Positions 43,572 to 54,923 of a DNA stretch of 64,000 nucleotides are shown piece by piece. Made by a program: the position numbers and the translations under genes. The stretch spans positions 1-64,000 of the forward strand of contig JAAMPI010000057.1 of NCBI GenBank assembly GCA_013054445.1, given 5' to 3'. Origin of the DNA: Cudoniella acicularis. Lineage: Eukaryota; Ascomycota; Leotiomycetes; Helotiales; Helotiaceae. The notes under the pieces were generated by a model, which searched no databases, had not been told where the DNA came from, and saw only the letters and a list, made by a program, of their open reading frames with translations. How positions within the stretch are numbered: position 1 is the stretch's first letter; the number at the start of each line of letters is the position of its first letter.

Positions 43572-45071
43572 ATGGAGGACTCAGGGCCTTAGAATGGCCA
43601 GCGAGCGCACACTAGACGAAAACACTCAGCCGTGAGATGCTGGATGCAGAGACAAGGGAGATCTGGAGAGAAATTCGCAAGTCGTGGTGGGGTTAGATGT
43701 TGGGGCTTCCTGCTAAGGTGGATTGCCGATAAGGTTGACAGAAAGCGCCAATCGACTGAACAAGGCTAACTACTAATTGATGGCGATGGATGCAGCTCGC
43801 GATGTGGAACGCCAGTCGTGAATTGTTTTTGGGAGAATCCAGGTTCGCAGAGGCAGAAGGCAGAATAATCTGCACGTCTACGACTCAAGCACTTGGCCCA
43901 CCCGCTATGGGCTTTTAGGTCGAAGGCTGTTGCTGTTCTACCAAATGACGAAGAAGTTCAGTGGGTGCATGTTATCCGTCGCCGTCTCCGTCCTCCGGTC
44001 AATCCAAGCGAGAGCGAGGGGCAGAAGCTTGTTCTGTCAGCAGCAACGAGGCCTCCCTGGCAACATCACAGCATTATTATCTCTTGTTGGTTTCTGGACA
44101 CTTGATTGGGCCCTATTGGAGCGTCTATCGGCGCATTTTTTTGCAGAGATTTCCACGTGCGAAGGCGACTGCATCTTGCCTCACGAAAGAGCAAATACCT
44201 CATTACAGTGGGACAAACTCCACCTGCATCGCAATTCACCACCTCCCCGAACCCTGCGCCAGACGATGACACGGCAAAGCTGTAAAGGCGAGAACTCGGC
44301 GAGTTCGTGTTGCTGCACGCACCGAATCCCTTTCCCTGCCACAAGCAGCTTCTGCGTCATACTTCCGAAGAGAACCCTTTTAGAGAACCAGATGGCATTT
44401 GTACTCGCGTTTCGCACCTATTACAGTCTACGCGTCGTGAAGGCACTAGAGAAGGCGATAACCCCACGCTCTGCTGGGAAAATAATAATACGGAGTTTTT
44501 AGTCTCCCTGTGCCCGAGATCGGTGGATGCTTCCAGTGATCCACCAATCCTCTTGATATCTTGGTGTTCTGTACCTTTCTAGCTGCAAATCCCGGCACGG
44601 CATCCGCTTTCATCTGGAAAGGGCAAGATGCCGAGGCTGTAAAAACGCCTGATTCCGGCTTTCCTCTTCGGTCTAGACTCTATCATCGGAAGCGGCACGT
44701 GATGTGTCAAAGCATTCAAACAAGACAACTAAGAGCTTTAGCTGACGGCAGAGAAGAGTAGTCATGATTCTTTCTTCTTTTCTAATATTGTACAATATGC
44801 GATCCAAAGCGTACATATTGTACAATTTATCTGGCTGTGTTGGCATTCCTCCATATACACCCATTCCCATAAACGCCGCCGCCATGCTGATGCAAACGAT
44901 TCGACCTTCGAAACAGCGTCCCTACATATGCTCGCGGTATATCAATCCTCCTAATTTCGTTTGCTGATGGATGCCAGTTAGTCGTTTGTCGTTCTCCGCT
45001 GGTTTCAAGATTGACCCCAATCCCATCACATTCCTCCCCTTGAAGCAACGTCCTCCTTCAAAAACATCCTT
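43572..45071. other. intergenic DNA
   Basis: 1.5 kb with overlapping frames (the longest 43930-44502, 190 codons) that lack family motifs and compete on both strands; I do not call them genes. Two copies of a palindrome, ATATTGTACAATAT at 44785-44798 and ATATTGTACAATTT at 44815-44828, lie 30 bases apart. Confidence 0.4.
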
Positions 45072-45625
45072 TTATGGCTTAATTGCAACCCCAACTGTCT
45101 TTGCTGAAGCAATAACACACTTGCAAATTCCCTCCAAGCTCAAACCACTCAACCGCAACTCGCTCTGCTTGATCTTGGCAATCTCATAGACATGCTTCAA
45201 GCTAATCTCTCCCACAATCGTATTCCCCGTCTTGCCCTTGAGTTTCCCCTTAACAGGCTCGACTTGTGCAGCACTAAGCAGGAGGTAGGAGGTCGTGGGC
45301 GTGCGCACTTCGAAGTGAAATGTTCGATCGGGACGGACGGTGACGCGAACGGGGGTAGGTGTTCCAGGATTGATATGTGCTGTACGTGCGTTAAACTCCT
45401 ATGCAAATATTAGTGGCTGGTTGCATGCAATTGCGATTGAGAGGTATGAGAAAGCTCAATTGAGAGTTGAAACTGGTGAGAGGGGATATGACATACCTTG
45501 CAGAAATCCATCGACTTCACACCTTTACTTCCAAGCGCCGGTCCAACAGGCGGACTGGGGCTCGCTTGTCCTGCTCCAACAATGAGCTTCACAATTTGAT
45601 CTGTGGCGGCGCGTGCTTTCGACAT
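45072..45625 (-). CDS. MRPL19: mitochondrial large-subunit ribosomal protein uL11m
   Basis: Bacterial-type L11 of the mitochondrial ribosome, part of the GTPase-associated centre where translation factors act. Exons 45497-45625 and 45072-45398 (intron 45399-45496, GTATGT...TGCATAG) give 151 aa. L11 text is clear: [20 protein letters not shown] with [11 protein letters not shown], then [11 protein letters not shown], a beta-strand pair [20 protein letters not shown], the [15 protein letters not shown] linker, and the RNA-binding C-domain with [18 protein letters not shown] and [17 protein letters not shown]. The Pro-Pro-Val-Gly-Pro-Ala-Leu-Gly motif, the thiostrepton-site signature, is intact. 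It lacks a long cleavable presequence, as usual for fungal MRPL19. Confidence 0.95.
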
Positions 45626-46360
45626 TTTGGGGTGGGTTGTGACTTGAAAGTCTCGAATGATATTCAGGAAAATTAATCACAGCCTCGTTGCTGACTAAGG
45701 CATACTTTCATGTCACGTGTACATTCTTCTTGAACCATGATCGTATAATGCTGGACCGATACAAAAGAGAACGATAGCTGGTTGTTGTCCTGGGTGATTT
45801 ATGTGTTTGAGAATCAATATCTATGTCGCCCTGTCTCGTAAAGTTGTGATAATCAAGAGAGTTGGCTTGGTGGCTCGGTTTTGAGAAGGGGGCCGAAGCG
45901 AAGAGCTATGAGTACGAAGAGATCTTCCGACGCGGATGAAGCTTACATCTTCTTTAGAGACTTGATACATAACAACAATTGAGAGCTGAATTCAAAATTT
46001 TGCAATCGAATCTCAAGCTTGATGTTGTGTTTGTGAAACAGTGGGTTGAAGGGAGAGAGTTTCCGAGTCATGTTATCTGATTTGAAAGCAGATTCTGACT
46101 CGCCCAGTTTATCAACCTCGAAGACGACATGCGTTCGAGCACCGTTGTTCGTGCATTGCGTGCTCCAAACGTTGACACTTCAGCAATCGGCGCTATCTCA
46201 CAGCTTCAGATACACTGAATGCTAATTTCCAATTAATCCCATTGGCGCTTAAATCTCTGTTGGGCTGCATACTCCATCCATATCTTGATTTCTTTGCAGC
46301 TTTCTATGTCCCTCCGGCCTATCTTTCACTGAAATTGATCCCAAAATCATATTTCTCAAA
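45626..46360. promoter_or_regulatory. divergent promoter region, uL11m / Nit2 amidase
   Basis: 735 bases between two start codons on opposite strands. No gene-like frame. No specific operator recognised; a TCACGTG E-box-like hexamer is present near 45714. Confidence 0.4.
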
Positions 46361-47442
46361 ATGGGTGGTCAAACGATTGTAGTATGCAAGCCTTCATTCC
46401 TTGGAAGAGAGAAATTGGACAAGGACTGACTGCTTGTGCTTTAAAAGGCTGTTGGCCAAATGTGTTCCACTTCAGAAATGAAGCATAATCTTGCACAAGC
46501 CCAAGTTTTAGTCAAGAAGGCTGCTGCTGCTGGGGCAAAGGTACGGAATTGACTCTTCTTCGGAATTATACAACCCAACAATCTCATCACAATATCACCA
46601 GGCCCTCTTTCTTCCTGAAGCCTCGGACTACATCAGTCACTCACCTGAAGAGACGATATCCCTTGTACGTTCCGTCCAGGAAAGCACCTATGTCCAAGGT
46701 CTTCAAGCGGAGGCCAAAAAATTCAACATAGCCATTAATGCCGGAATCCACGAACCGGGAGACGAGAATTCTGGGAAAATCAAGAACACTTCTATCTGGA
46801 TTTCCGAAAATGGGGAAATAATCCAAAGGTATCAAAAATTGCATCTTTTTGATATGGATCTCAAAAATGGTCCTCGTGCAAGAGAAAGCGAGTGAGTGCT
46901 TAGCTCCTTCCTTTTGAACCACTAGCTCAACGACCATTTTTAGTACATTTGAAGAAGGAATGTCTATCCTACCACCATTCCACACTCCAGTAGGCTTAGT
47001 TGGACTTTTGGTATGCTTTGATGTAAGTCCTTTCCATCTCGCTCGTGTTTTATTCCCTACCAGGACTTAACTTGATGACTCGCAGTTACGATTCCCTGAA
47101 GTTCCTCTGTCTCTCAAACGGCAAGGAGCCCAAATAATCGCATATCCTTCCGCCTTTACTGTTCCAACTGGCAAAGCTCACTGGGAGATTCTACTTCGAG
47201 CAAGAGCAATCGAAACTCAATCCTATGTCATCGCAGCAGCACAGGTCGGTCAACACAACGAGAACAGAACAACATACGGCCATTCAATTATCATCTCACC
47301 ATGGGGTGACATTCTTGCAGAGCTGGAAGGCACATTTAACGGCCCAGAAATAGCAACAGCAGTGATCGATCTTTCACTTGTGAAAGGGATTCGAAAACAG
47401 GTTCCGCTTCGCAGACGAACAGACGTCTATCCAGAATTATAA
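46361..47442 (+). CDS. NIT2: Nit2-type amidase of the nitrilase superfamily (deaminated glutathione amidase)
   Basis: Metabolite-repair enzyme that hydrolyses deaminated glutathione; member of the carbon-nitrogen hydrolase superfamily, cytosolic or mitochondrial. Exons 46361-46378, 46448-46540, 46602-46891, 46944-47022 and 47086-47442; 278 aa, all phases match. Catalytic triad visible: Glu43 in ALFLPEASDY, Lys116 in RYQKLHLFD and Cys158 in LLVCFDLRFPE (the codons around Cys-Phe-Asp are interrupted by the last intron). Further family text: SIWISENGEIIQRY, AYPSAFTVPTGKAHWEILLR, ARAIETQSYVIAAAQVGQHN, YGHSIIISPWGDILAEL, and a C-terminal LRRRTDVYPEL. The yeast name NIT2 corresponds to mammalian NIT1. 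An omega-amidase (Nit3) is the alternative but fits less well. Confidence 0.9.
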
Positions 47443-47636
47443 TTCATTATTGATATAGTCTCTATTTTCTCCTTCTTATGCACTGCTCAGAGTTTCAGAA
47501 TACAATTAATGCCTATTGGCGGCGATCCGAGTCGCCCCAAAAGTTTTTGGAAATCTGCCCGAATTGTTCGCACGCTGGAAATTTGAAGTCTAGATTTATT
47601 CTTAGTCAGTGTTTTTATCCTTCCGTTGTTTTGCAA

Positions 47637-48724
47637 CTACTCACATGAACTTGGCGCATCCCACAAATCGTCCTCTGCAACGTAGCAGAAGTCTGTTGTT
47701 AGGTCCCAAGTTCCGCTTGCAGGATATTCCGTCACGTCTGTGGTTTCTATTGTACATTGTGCAGTTATCGTGTGGTTGGCAGGATATGTCAACACAATTG
47801 AGCTGTTGACAGTGGGCAATTCTCGACAGAAAGCGTGGTCCGACTCTATGCTGTCCTGGCGAAGGTATCTCTTCTCCTTTCCAACCCTCAGGGTGACAGG
47901 CTTCTTTGGCTTCGGTTTCGTTGTCTTTGGTCGCTTCAACCCATCACCACTTGTTGTATTTAACTCCAAATCTGCTATTGCGCCACAATTATCCAACGCA
48001 TCCCTATCTGGAACACCCCAGAAACCAGTCTCGGAAGAATAACAATTATCGTTTGTTTTATACCAATACCTAGTGGTTTCAAATTAGTTTACACTTTCAT
48101 ACAGCGTTTCAGCGCAAGCTTACAAATTGCCAATAACTTCTGAGTAGAAATTGGTTTCGTCTTTTGTCCAGCAGGTGAGAGTCAAGTCGACGTCATTTGG
48201 ATAGTACTTGGAAGTGTCTGATCTGTAGTCTGGATTGATATTACATTCTGTATCGTATCTGGTTTTCGAGGGTTGTGTTGTGAAGAATCTCGCCGAGGAT
48301 TCTTCGCCACAGTATGCCAGGTCACTTTGGGCTAGAGAAAAGTCAGCACCACAAAAAGACCCATTTATTCTAGAAAAATGCTTACCCGTTCCATTATAAT
48401 CCAGATTGTACTGAGCAACATAGCACTTGTCTGGTGTTCCTAGCCATATCCTACAACCTCAAATCAATACTTCTCCAAATCCCGGGTTCCAGAAAAGACA
48501 TACCGATCGCCATCTTGTCCTGCAACATTCTGTCCATGCGTCCAACACGAAACCGTTATATTCGTATCGAATCTAGAATACGCTTTCACGTTCGTACATA
48601 AGTCGTACGGGCAAGATTTGCACTCCACATCCACTCCGGTTGACGTCGTGGTGATGTTTGGTACCACAGCGGCCACAACATCAAGTCCAATCGCCAGCAG
48701 CAATGCTCTCTGAATGACCCCCAT
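47637..48724 (-). CDS. secreted protein with three Cys/Trp modules
   Basis: Exons 48504-48724, 48386-48450, 48124-48331 and 47637-48069; introns 48451-48503, 48332-48385 and 48070-48123; 308 aa, phases match. A signal peptide (MGVIQRALLLAIGLDVVAA) is followed by three versions of one module. Each has a Cys, then a strand ending Ile-Thr-Val-Ser-Cys-Trp-Thr or similar (ITVSCWTHGQ, LTLTCWTKDE, ITAQCTIETT). About 20 residues later comes W-x-x-T-x-D-x-CY (IWLGTPDKCYVAQ, YWYKTNDNCYSSE, TWDLTTDFCYVAED). The pattern is reminiscent of SH3-like repeats in fungal secreted proteins, but I cannot name a family. A Lys/Pro/Thr linker (KTTKPKPKKPVT) separates modules 2 and 3. The stop overlaps a good donor (T|GTGAGT); splicing to an acceptor at 47575 would instead end at 47513 with about 20 more residues. 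Confidence 0.75.
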
Positions 48725-50223
48725 TCTCTGACAACGTTGGCGAGATATTAAGATACCGAATTGATATTTCTCAAAACACGTTTCCCAGGACGCGGCAGCA
48801 GGATAAAAAGGAATTAATGAGACGAACAGGTGTGTCTGTCTACCAGGTAAAGTAAAGTATCCAAGAATTAAATACTCTAGCAAACAGCTGCCAGGCACTT
48901 ATCTTATGTTCCAGACACGGGCGGGCGGGCGGACCTAGATCCAGTCCAAGCGGTACTGTACTGTCTACTATAATCCGATATCATATATGATACTATACAA
49001 TCAAAATCTATCGGCACGACTTTTCATTTCTTTTCACCCCATGGTAGTGCCACTACCCAAGATCGTCTGATCTAATCTGATACCCTCAGTTCCAGGCTAT
49101 CCACGAGAACACGCAGCCGCCCACTTGTCAGAACCCCACACGCAAAAGCAATCAATCAATCAGAGATGATTATTTCTCGCTCGGATCTCTGCTAACATTT
49201 GACAAGCTCCCAGGCCCGTCATCTGGCAGCTCTTTTTCATCTCGGAACCCGCACCCTTATGACTGCCGGGACGAGGGGGAAATCGGAATTTCGTATGAGT
49301 GGTTTCCCATTGGACGGTTGAAAAGGATTGCTCTGAGCTTTCCGCCCGCAAAACTTTACCTTTTGGTTCTGGGCCTTCTTGCTGATTGCTTGACCGCTTG
49401 GCAGCATGGGATTTAAACAGTGCAGGCACCCGGGGAAGAGAGGGGATCCGGACGGTGCACCGTTCACGGTCCATGGTCCTCGGACTCCCCCCATCCCAGC
49501 AGAATTGCACGAGGTTGCAATACAGCACAATAACCTAACATAAAATACAGCAGAGCAAGTAAGTTAGCATGTTCAGCCCCACGGATGATCTGCTCGGATC
49601 AGCATCCCATATGCATGCAGCGGACATCAACTGCTGGTTGGCTCTTGGCATTCAGGGGGAAACCAAACAACCTCAACGAGACCTCCAACAACTTGCAGCG
49701 TCCCCGCAACTCAAAAGTTGGAATCCACCAACTAAATAAAAGAAGTTTGAGGGTTTTGTTTTAGAGTACGGTGTGTGTTCGTGTGGCCGAGGTTTTTTTT
49801 CGGGATATTTGTTGGAATGGGAGGGGGAAGGTGGGGTGTTCAGGCTGAAAGTGATTGTTGGGAGGAGAGGTCTTTGGATAAAGTTGGAGAAGGAGAAGAT
49901 TCGTTCAGCCAGAATCCAGTGAGGAGTGAGTGTTTTTCTGTTCAGTTGTTTGTTTATTAAAAGGTCTGAAAGTGCACGTGGTTCATTGAGTCTGTGTGTT
50001 TTTGCTGGGAAGTGACTCGAGTGAGGGATTTCAGTTCTCGAATCTCTATTTCGGTACTCTTTGGCGAGCCTTCTAACAAATGTTTGTTTGACTCCGTGCA
50101 TAGAATGGAAAAGAAAGTATATACAAATTCTGGTATGCAGGAATGCTGATGATATGCACAATTCCCTCTAGTCACTCACTACCCCGACCCTTTTTGACTC
50201 TTTATCGCACCATGGTGAAACGA
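48725..50223. other. intergenic DNA
   Basis: 1.5 kb with no supported gene. Minus-strand frames at 49160-49530 overlap each other in two phases and have no family signal. The pair AATAATATAGTAT-like A/T blocks and GGGCGGGCGGGCGG (48919-48932) are the only conspicuous compositional features. The right part (49970-50220) is the 3' flank of the AA8 gene. Confidence 0.4.
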
Positions 50224-50927
50224 TTATGCCTCGAATTCGAAGCCGACAGCTAGTTTCGTAACATTGGCAAGCGCAGCGTAAGAGGCATAGCTGGCTGTTG
50301 TCGCCTGGGTCATATCGAGCTGGTAGTTGCCTTGTTGATCATGTTTTGGGAACGAAGTCGTCACACTGGATTTTGTCACTGGCGCAGCTTTGGAAATAGC
50401 GAAGCCTAGGACGGCTGAGGCTTCGGTAGGACTGAAGGTAAGTCCATCGCCTTGCAAGCAGCTCTTGCACAAAAATGTGTAGGTGAAATGGGTGGAGTTC
50501 ACGTAGGTGCCCTTTTCGATGGTTGATAAGCTGAAGGAACCGGTTGCGATGGCAGGGGTGCCGTAATTCCTGTTTATCTCGAGATTAGCTTGGAATGATA
50601 AATGGCAGAGGGCACGAGAGAGAGAGAGACGTACGCTGTTTTTCGCAACGAGGCGAGGACTTTCTGTCCATTAGGCCATACCACCAAAAGGAGAGCATTC
50701 AGCATTGGCCCGCCGAGAGACGTTCCAACATAGCCATTTGCCTTGGTGCCAACCACCACACCGATGAAATCTTGACCAGGGGTTTGTGGGAGGGCTACGC
50801 CGAAGGAGTATGGTGAGCTGATGTATCCTGTCACGGTAAATCCAGTCTTAGGCTCTGTGAACTTCTCCGTGCCCAACGCTGCTGCGGAACCGGCAAGTGC
50901 ACCGAGGAGAATGGATGAGAGTAACAT
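50224..50927 (-). CDS. secreted AA8-type cytochrome domain (cellobiose dehydrogenase cytochrome-like)
   Basis: AA8 domains are secreted b-type cytochromes that pass electrons to lytic polysaccharide monooxygenases or reduce iron. Exons 50635-50927 and 50224-50569 (intron 50570-50634, starting GTACGTC followed by a CT repeat) give 212 aa. Signal peptide MLLSSILLGALAGSAAALG, then the domain: FTEPKTGFTVTGYISSPYSF, ALPQTPGQDFIGVVVGTK, GGPMLNALLLVVWPNGQKVL (the Met is the candidate axial heme ligand) and, after the splice, YGTPAIATGSFSLSTIEKGT, NSTHFTYTFLCKSCLQ (candidate heme-region His and a Cys pair). It ends right after the domain: no flavin dehydrogenase, no carbohydrate-binding module, no transmembrane ferric-reductase part. 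So it is a stand-alone AA8 protein. Confidence 0.85.
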
Positions 50928-52687
50928 TGTGTATAGAGATGTATTGAAAACCAAAAACTGAAGAATGAAGAAATAGAAAAAGCTTGAAGGGAATTTTATA
51001 GATTGAGGCTTGAAATACTTATAGACCCGTCCCACACCCTTCACACGCCGGTGCCTAGTTTTTGTGTTTCTGCGACGAGAATAGACGCTGGCTGTTGATT
51101 GAACAACATTCTAGCCGTGACCACGCCTTAATCAATATCGCGTTGATAAATGGGAATCTGAGATAGGAATCTGTGGAGCGTGTGCAGAATGACGTTCGGG
51201 TAATATAAATGATGTTTGATATTGTAAAACCATGAGGGGGATTGGCTCGGAAAATTGATTGCCGATGGGGACCGGTCGGGCCGGTTTCTAGAATAAGGTT
51301 GATATGAGTTCGAGTATCTGATAGCCAGGATATGGATTGTTTAGCCAGAACCACCTCTACGAATTAGAATACTGAAGATTGAAAAATTCAATATAAATCG
51401 CATCTGCTAATAAAGAGGCATACAATGTGACCAAATAGAGGGCGTGTTGAATGGAAACGCAAGTTGGCGAGCCTATTTCGAGTGAACTCTACGGATAGTC
51501 TTTCCCCATTTTGATGGCATGAGGCTGCTTTGAGGATAATATGGCTGGGGTAGCCAACTTGCCAAATATTAAACAAGGTACAGGAGCCAAATCTTAATTC
51601 CCTGACTAAGTGGATTTTGTGGTATGGATTATTTAACAAAAATGTTGTAATGGGATGGCCCTAGACTCAAAGGAATGGTTCATCAAAATTTGAGTTTTGA
51701 GATGTAGCTCTAAGTTATTAACTTCTAGATAACAATGATAATGGGATGGAAGCGTGATAGGGATTTTGCCTGATATGATAAAATGCGGTACTTCTGCGTT
51801 GTGCCTGCTAGTTGGTAGACTGTAAAATTTCTCGCAGACACTGTGTCTGGAATAGTAGGCAAAGGGTGGAAGAGTTCGACGACCACATTGAGTCTCGGGT
51901 AGGAGAGAGAGAGAGAGAGAGAGTAGGTGGATCGGCTTAGCAATTTTCCAGTAAAAGTACTTTGAAGTTGCATGTACTTGTGGCGAATGCAGGCTAGTTA
52001 ACTTGAAGAGATAAGTCTTTCTACGGATACAATTATAGTCTCTGTGGATCTGAGCAGGAGAAGACAACACCTTAGAACATTTCTTGACTTATTTTCCACG
52101 AGTAAATGGGAAGGGATGAAGTGGTACATGATACACAGAAGACCAACATCGCCGGACCAGCTTTGGTGGGAAGAGTATCGCGAAGACCGTTGAAACATGG
52201 CAGCAGGAAACAAAGTAGAAGTGTTAGGACGAACAATTTCGCTGCTTCCTCGCTGGCTCCCTGTCACTCGACTTGTTCTAAAGCGCATCATGAAATACCG
52301 GTATTCGGTTTGCACAGTGAATACCGGTAGAAAGGAAATTGTTGAGGATATTTAGTGTTGAATGCGTATTCACTTGGTTGTGGACTTCCACCTCCGTGAA
52401 CAGCATACGAAGTACTCCATCACATCACTGCAATCACCGTCGTAACACAAGGTAACCTTGCACCAGGAGCTGAACTGCAAAACGCCTCCTGCAGCTGCAG
52501 GAGTCAGGACATGTGAAAACGGTCCTCGGCCAACAGCTCCTTCCGGACCTTACGGACTCCCGTCAGGTCAGCTCATTCCGGGCGAACCAGTAACAACACC
52601 AATATTAAAAACACTCTCCCTTCATTGCACTCTCCATCGCACTCAATCTATCGTCGAGTCTCCAGGACATTCACATTCGCATTCGCA
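50928..52687. other. intergenic DNA with a GA microsatellite
   Basis: 1.76 kb without a supported gene; several minus-strand frames of 80-145 codons lack any family signal. A (GA)10 run at 51903-51923 is the main repeat. The last 200 bases are the promoter of the DUF2231 gene. Confidence 0.4.
51903..51923. repeat. GA dinucleotide microsatellite
   Basis: About ten consecutive GA units, uninterrupted. A shorter GA run of about eight units is in the first intron of the neighbouring AA8 gene (50614-50629). Confidence 0.9.
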
Positions 52688-53257
52688 ATGGCAGGGTAAT
52701 TGCCCGGTTCCTTTGTATTCGCTCCAGAACTAACATGCGATAGCAAACCAATTCACCCAGCGACCGTCCATTTCCCAATTACCTTCATCACGTTGGCCGG
52801 CCTTCTCGACCTCCTTCACGGAGCAGCAGAGAGCCCCATCACGTCTTCGTTCGTCGCCTCAGCCGTCAAAACGATCGGCCTCGACTTTCCGCTTTCCGTC
52901 GTTCCTGTTCTATCCTTCTATGCCACCATTCTCGCTTTGATCACCATTGTTCCGGCCATTCTTTCTGGAGGCTCGCAGTTGCTTCCATTGATCCAACGTG
53001 ATGGTTTTGGTACTGCAAAGGCTCGAGCTGCGCTCGCGCACGCGTTGCTGAATGATGTTGCGACTGCGATGCTTGGATACAATTTTTGGACCCGCCGGAC
53101 AGTCGTAAACTACGTGCCCAACACTACCAATATTGCATTGAGTGGTGCTCTGGCACTGCCACTCGTGTTGTTCGCGGCGTCTCTCGGTGGAGAGCTGGTG
53201 TACACGTACGGTATGGGGATTGGGAAAGCAAGTACTAAGGGAAAGAAGAGCCAGTGA
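52688..53257 (+). CDS. DUF2231 four-helix membrane protein
   Basis: Exon 1 is only eight coding bases (52688-52695, ATGGCAGG). The intron 52696-52743 (GTAATT...GCGATAG) joins to exon 2 at 52744, giving MAGKPIHPATVHFPITFITL and 173 aa. Without the splice there is no ATG and the reading would begin with a TTG. The start HPATVHFPI is the DUF2231 hallmark. Four hydrophobic helices follow: TFITLAGLLDLLHG, FPLSVVPVLSFYATILALIT with IVPAILSGGSQLLPL, AHALLNDVATAMLGYNFW, and LALPLVLFAASLGGELVY. The C-terminus is basic (KASTKGKKSQ). The biochemical role of DUF2231 is not established; bacterial members are inner-membrane proteins. Confidence 0.85.
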
Positions 53258-53621
53258 AGATGTTCCGGCAATGGCCGCCAAGTGGAGAACTTGGGGAAGA
53301 GTCGTGTGCGAGAGAATGGAATTGTGCACAGCAATTCTTGCGGAAACCGCAATCCATAAAATCAAACCACCGTTTTGTACGATAAGGGAGAGCATGAAGT
53401 GGCCCAGGAAAAATTAAAGATGAAATTCCTGTGCCTGTAACTTGTTCTGACTCGGCGCATGTGATCCGCATGACTATTGAAAGTACCCCTGACGTAGCAT
53501 CAAAGGCGGTGGAGGTTGGGAGGGGCGACACAAAATTATAGAAGTCCCCTTCCCCTCAACAACACACGATAATACAACCTCCCAACACAACCCAAAAAGA
53601 CTCCCTGCAAACTCCTTCAAG

Positions 53622-54923
53622 ATGATGAACTGGGCGAAACAGCAGTACGTTCCCTACCCTCCCATGCAGATCCACAAATATCTAACCATAATCCCGCGAT
53701 AAAGGATGGCCAATGTGGTTGGCACCCAAGAACCAATCTATGGCCCGTCTGCCATACAGTCGGTGGCTCTACAAACAGAAACTACGCCATACACGGAGCT
53801 CACTCGTGATGATATGAAATGGGTTAATATGGACACGACATCCGTCGAGACACAAACCTTCCATCTGACAGCGGCGAGCGGACATCTTGGGTTGGCACAG
53901 GTCATCTACAGCAATGTTGCGTAAGGCACGCACGTTCTTGCGCATCATAAAATGCTGACCTGAAATAAAGCGGCTTACGGACAACAGTGCAGTTTAATAG
54001 CAAGATATTTTACCCAAAGAGCGAGTCCAAACCGAATATGTGGTCGTCGAGTCAGCTATCTGATGTCGAATTCAACGAAGAGAAAACAAATTTCTATGCT
54101 GAGAACTGCGCAATTGAACTGTCCGAAGATGGGAAAACCTACAAGATTAAAAGTGCGACGAATCCCAAAGCTATTGTCAACCTTACCGTTACACGGACTT
54201 CTCCTGGCTTCGTAGTTGGCAAGAACGGGACCACATATTATGGAACGGATCCAAAGGCACCGTGGGGCTCAATGAGACACGCTTTTTGGCCCAGAAATAC
54301 TGTCGAGGGAAGCATTATCACCGAGGATGGACCAGTTGACTTCAAAGGAACGGCAGTGTTTGTTCATGCACTTCAAGGGATGAAACCACATCACGCTGCA
54401 GCCAAATGGAAGTTTATTGATTTTGAAGGGCCAACCTATTCTGCCATAATGATGGAATTTATTACGCCTAAGTCCTATGGCTCGACAGCTGTCAACGTTG
54501 GTGGAATCACCAAAGACGGGGAAATCCTTATAGCAGGATCATCTAATTCCGCTTTGCACACTAAAATTAAGGGGGATCCGGAAAACGATTGGCCAGTACC
54601 AGAAGCTATCAAGGGAGAATGGAAAGGCAAAACGAAAGATGGGAAAGATGTGGATGCTGTTCTCGAGTCCCCGTTGGGAGAGAGGCTTGATAAAATTGAT
54701 GTTATGGCAGAAGTTCCAGGTTTCGTGAAGTCAATTGTTGCTGCAGCTGCTGGCACCAAGCCTTACATTTACCAGGTCTGTTAATAGTCACCATTGGATG
54801 TTCTCTTCTAACATGTTGCAGTTCTCGCCAGATGCGCCGGTATCATTGAAGCTGAAAATTGGGGATGAGGAGATCACTGAAGAGGGATCTCTTTTCACCG
54901 AAGCTGTTTTCCTCTGCGAATGA
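53622..54923 (+). CDS. SVF1: survival factor 1 (Svf1)
   Basis: Svf1 protects against oxidative and cold stress; in yeast it is implicated in moving ceramides from the ER to the Golgi. Exons 53622-53644 (MMNWAKQ), 53705-53920, 53971-54775 and 54822-54923; introns 53645-53704, 53921-53970 and 54776-54821; 381 aa, phases match. Family text: [114 protein letters not shown], and a C-terminal FLCE. The fold is a pair of lipocalin-like beta barrels. The amphipathic N-terminal segment ([14 protein letters not shown]), used for membrane contact in yeast Svf1, is present. The gene lies head to tail with the H4 variant, 435 bases upstream of it. Confidence 0.95.

Noticed and set aside
43930..44502. 190-codon open frame on the plus strand
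   Set aside because: Composition is not protein-like (Cys/Ser-rich patches without pattern) and three other frames are open over the same DNA.
49160..49530. Two overlapping minus-strand frames of about 100-122 codons
   Set aside because: They cover the same DNA in different phases, lack family signal and sit in a likely promoter region.
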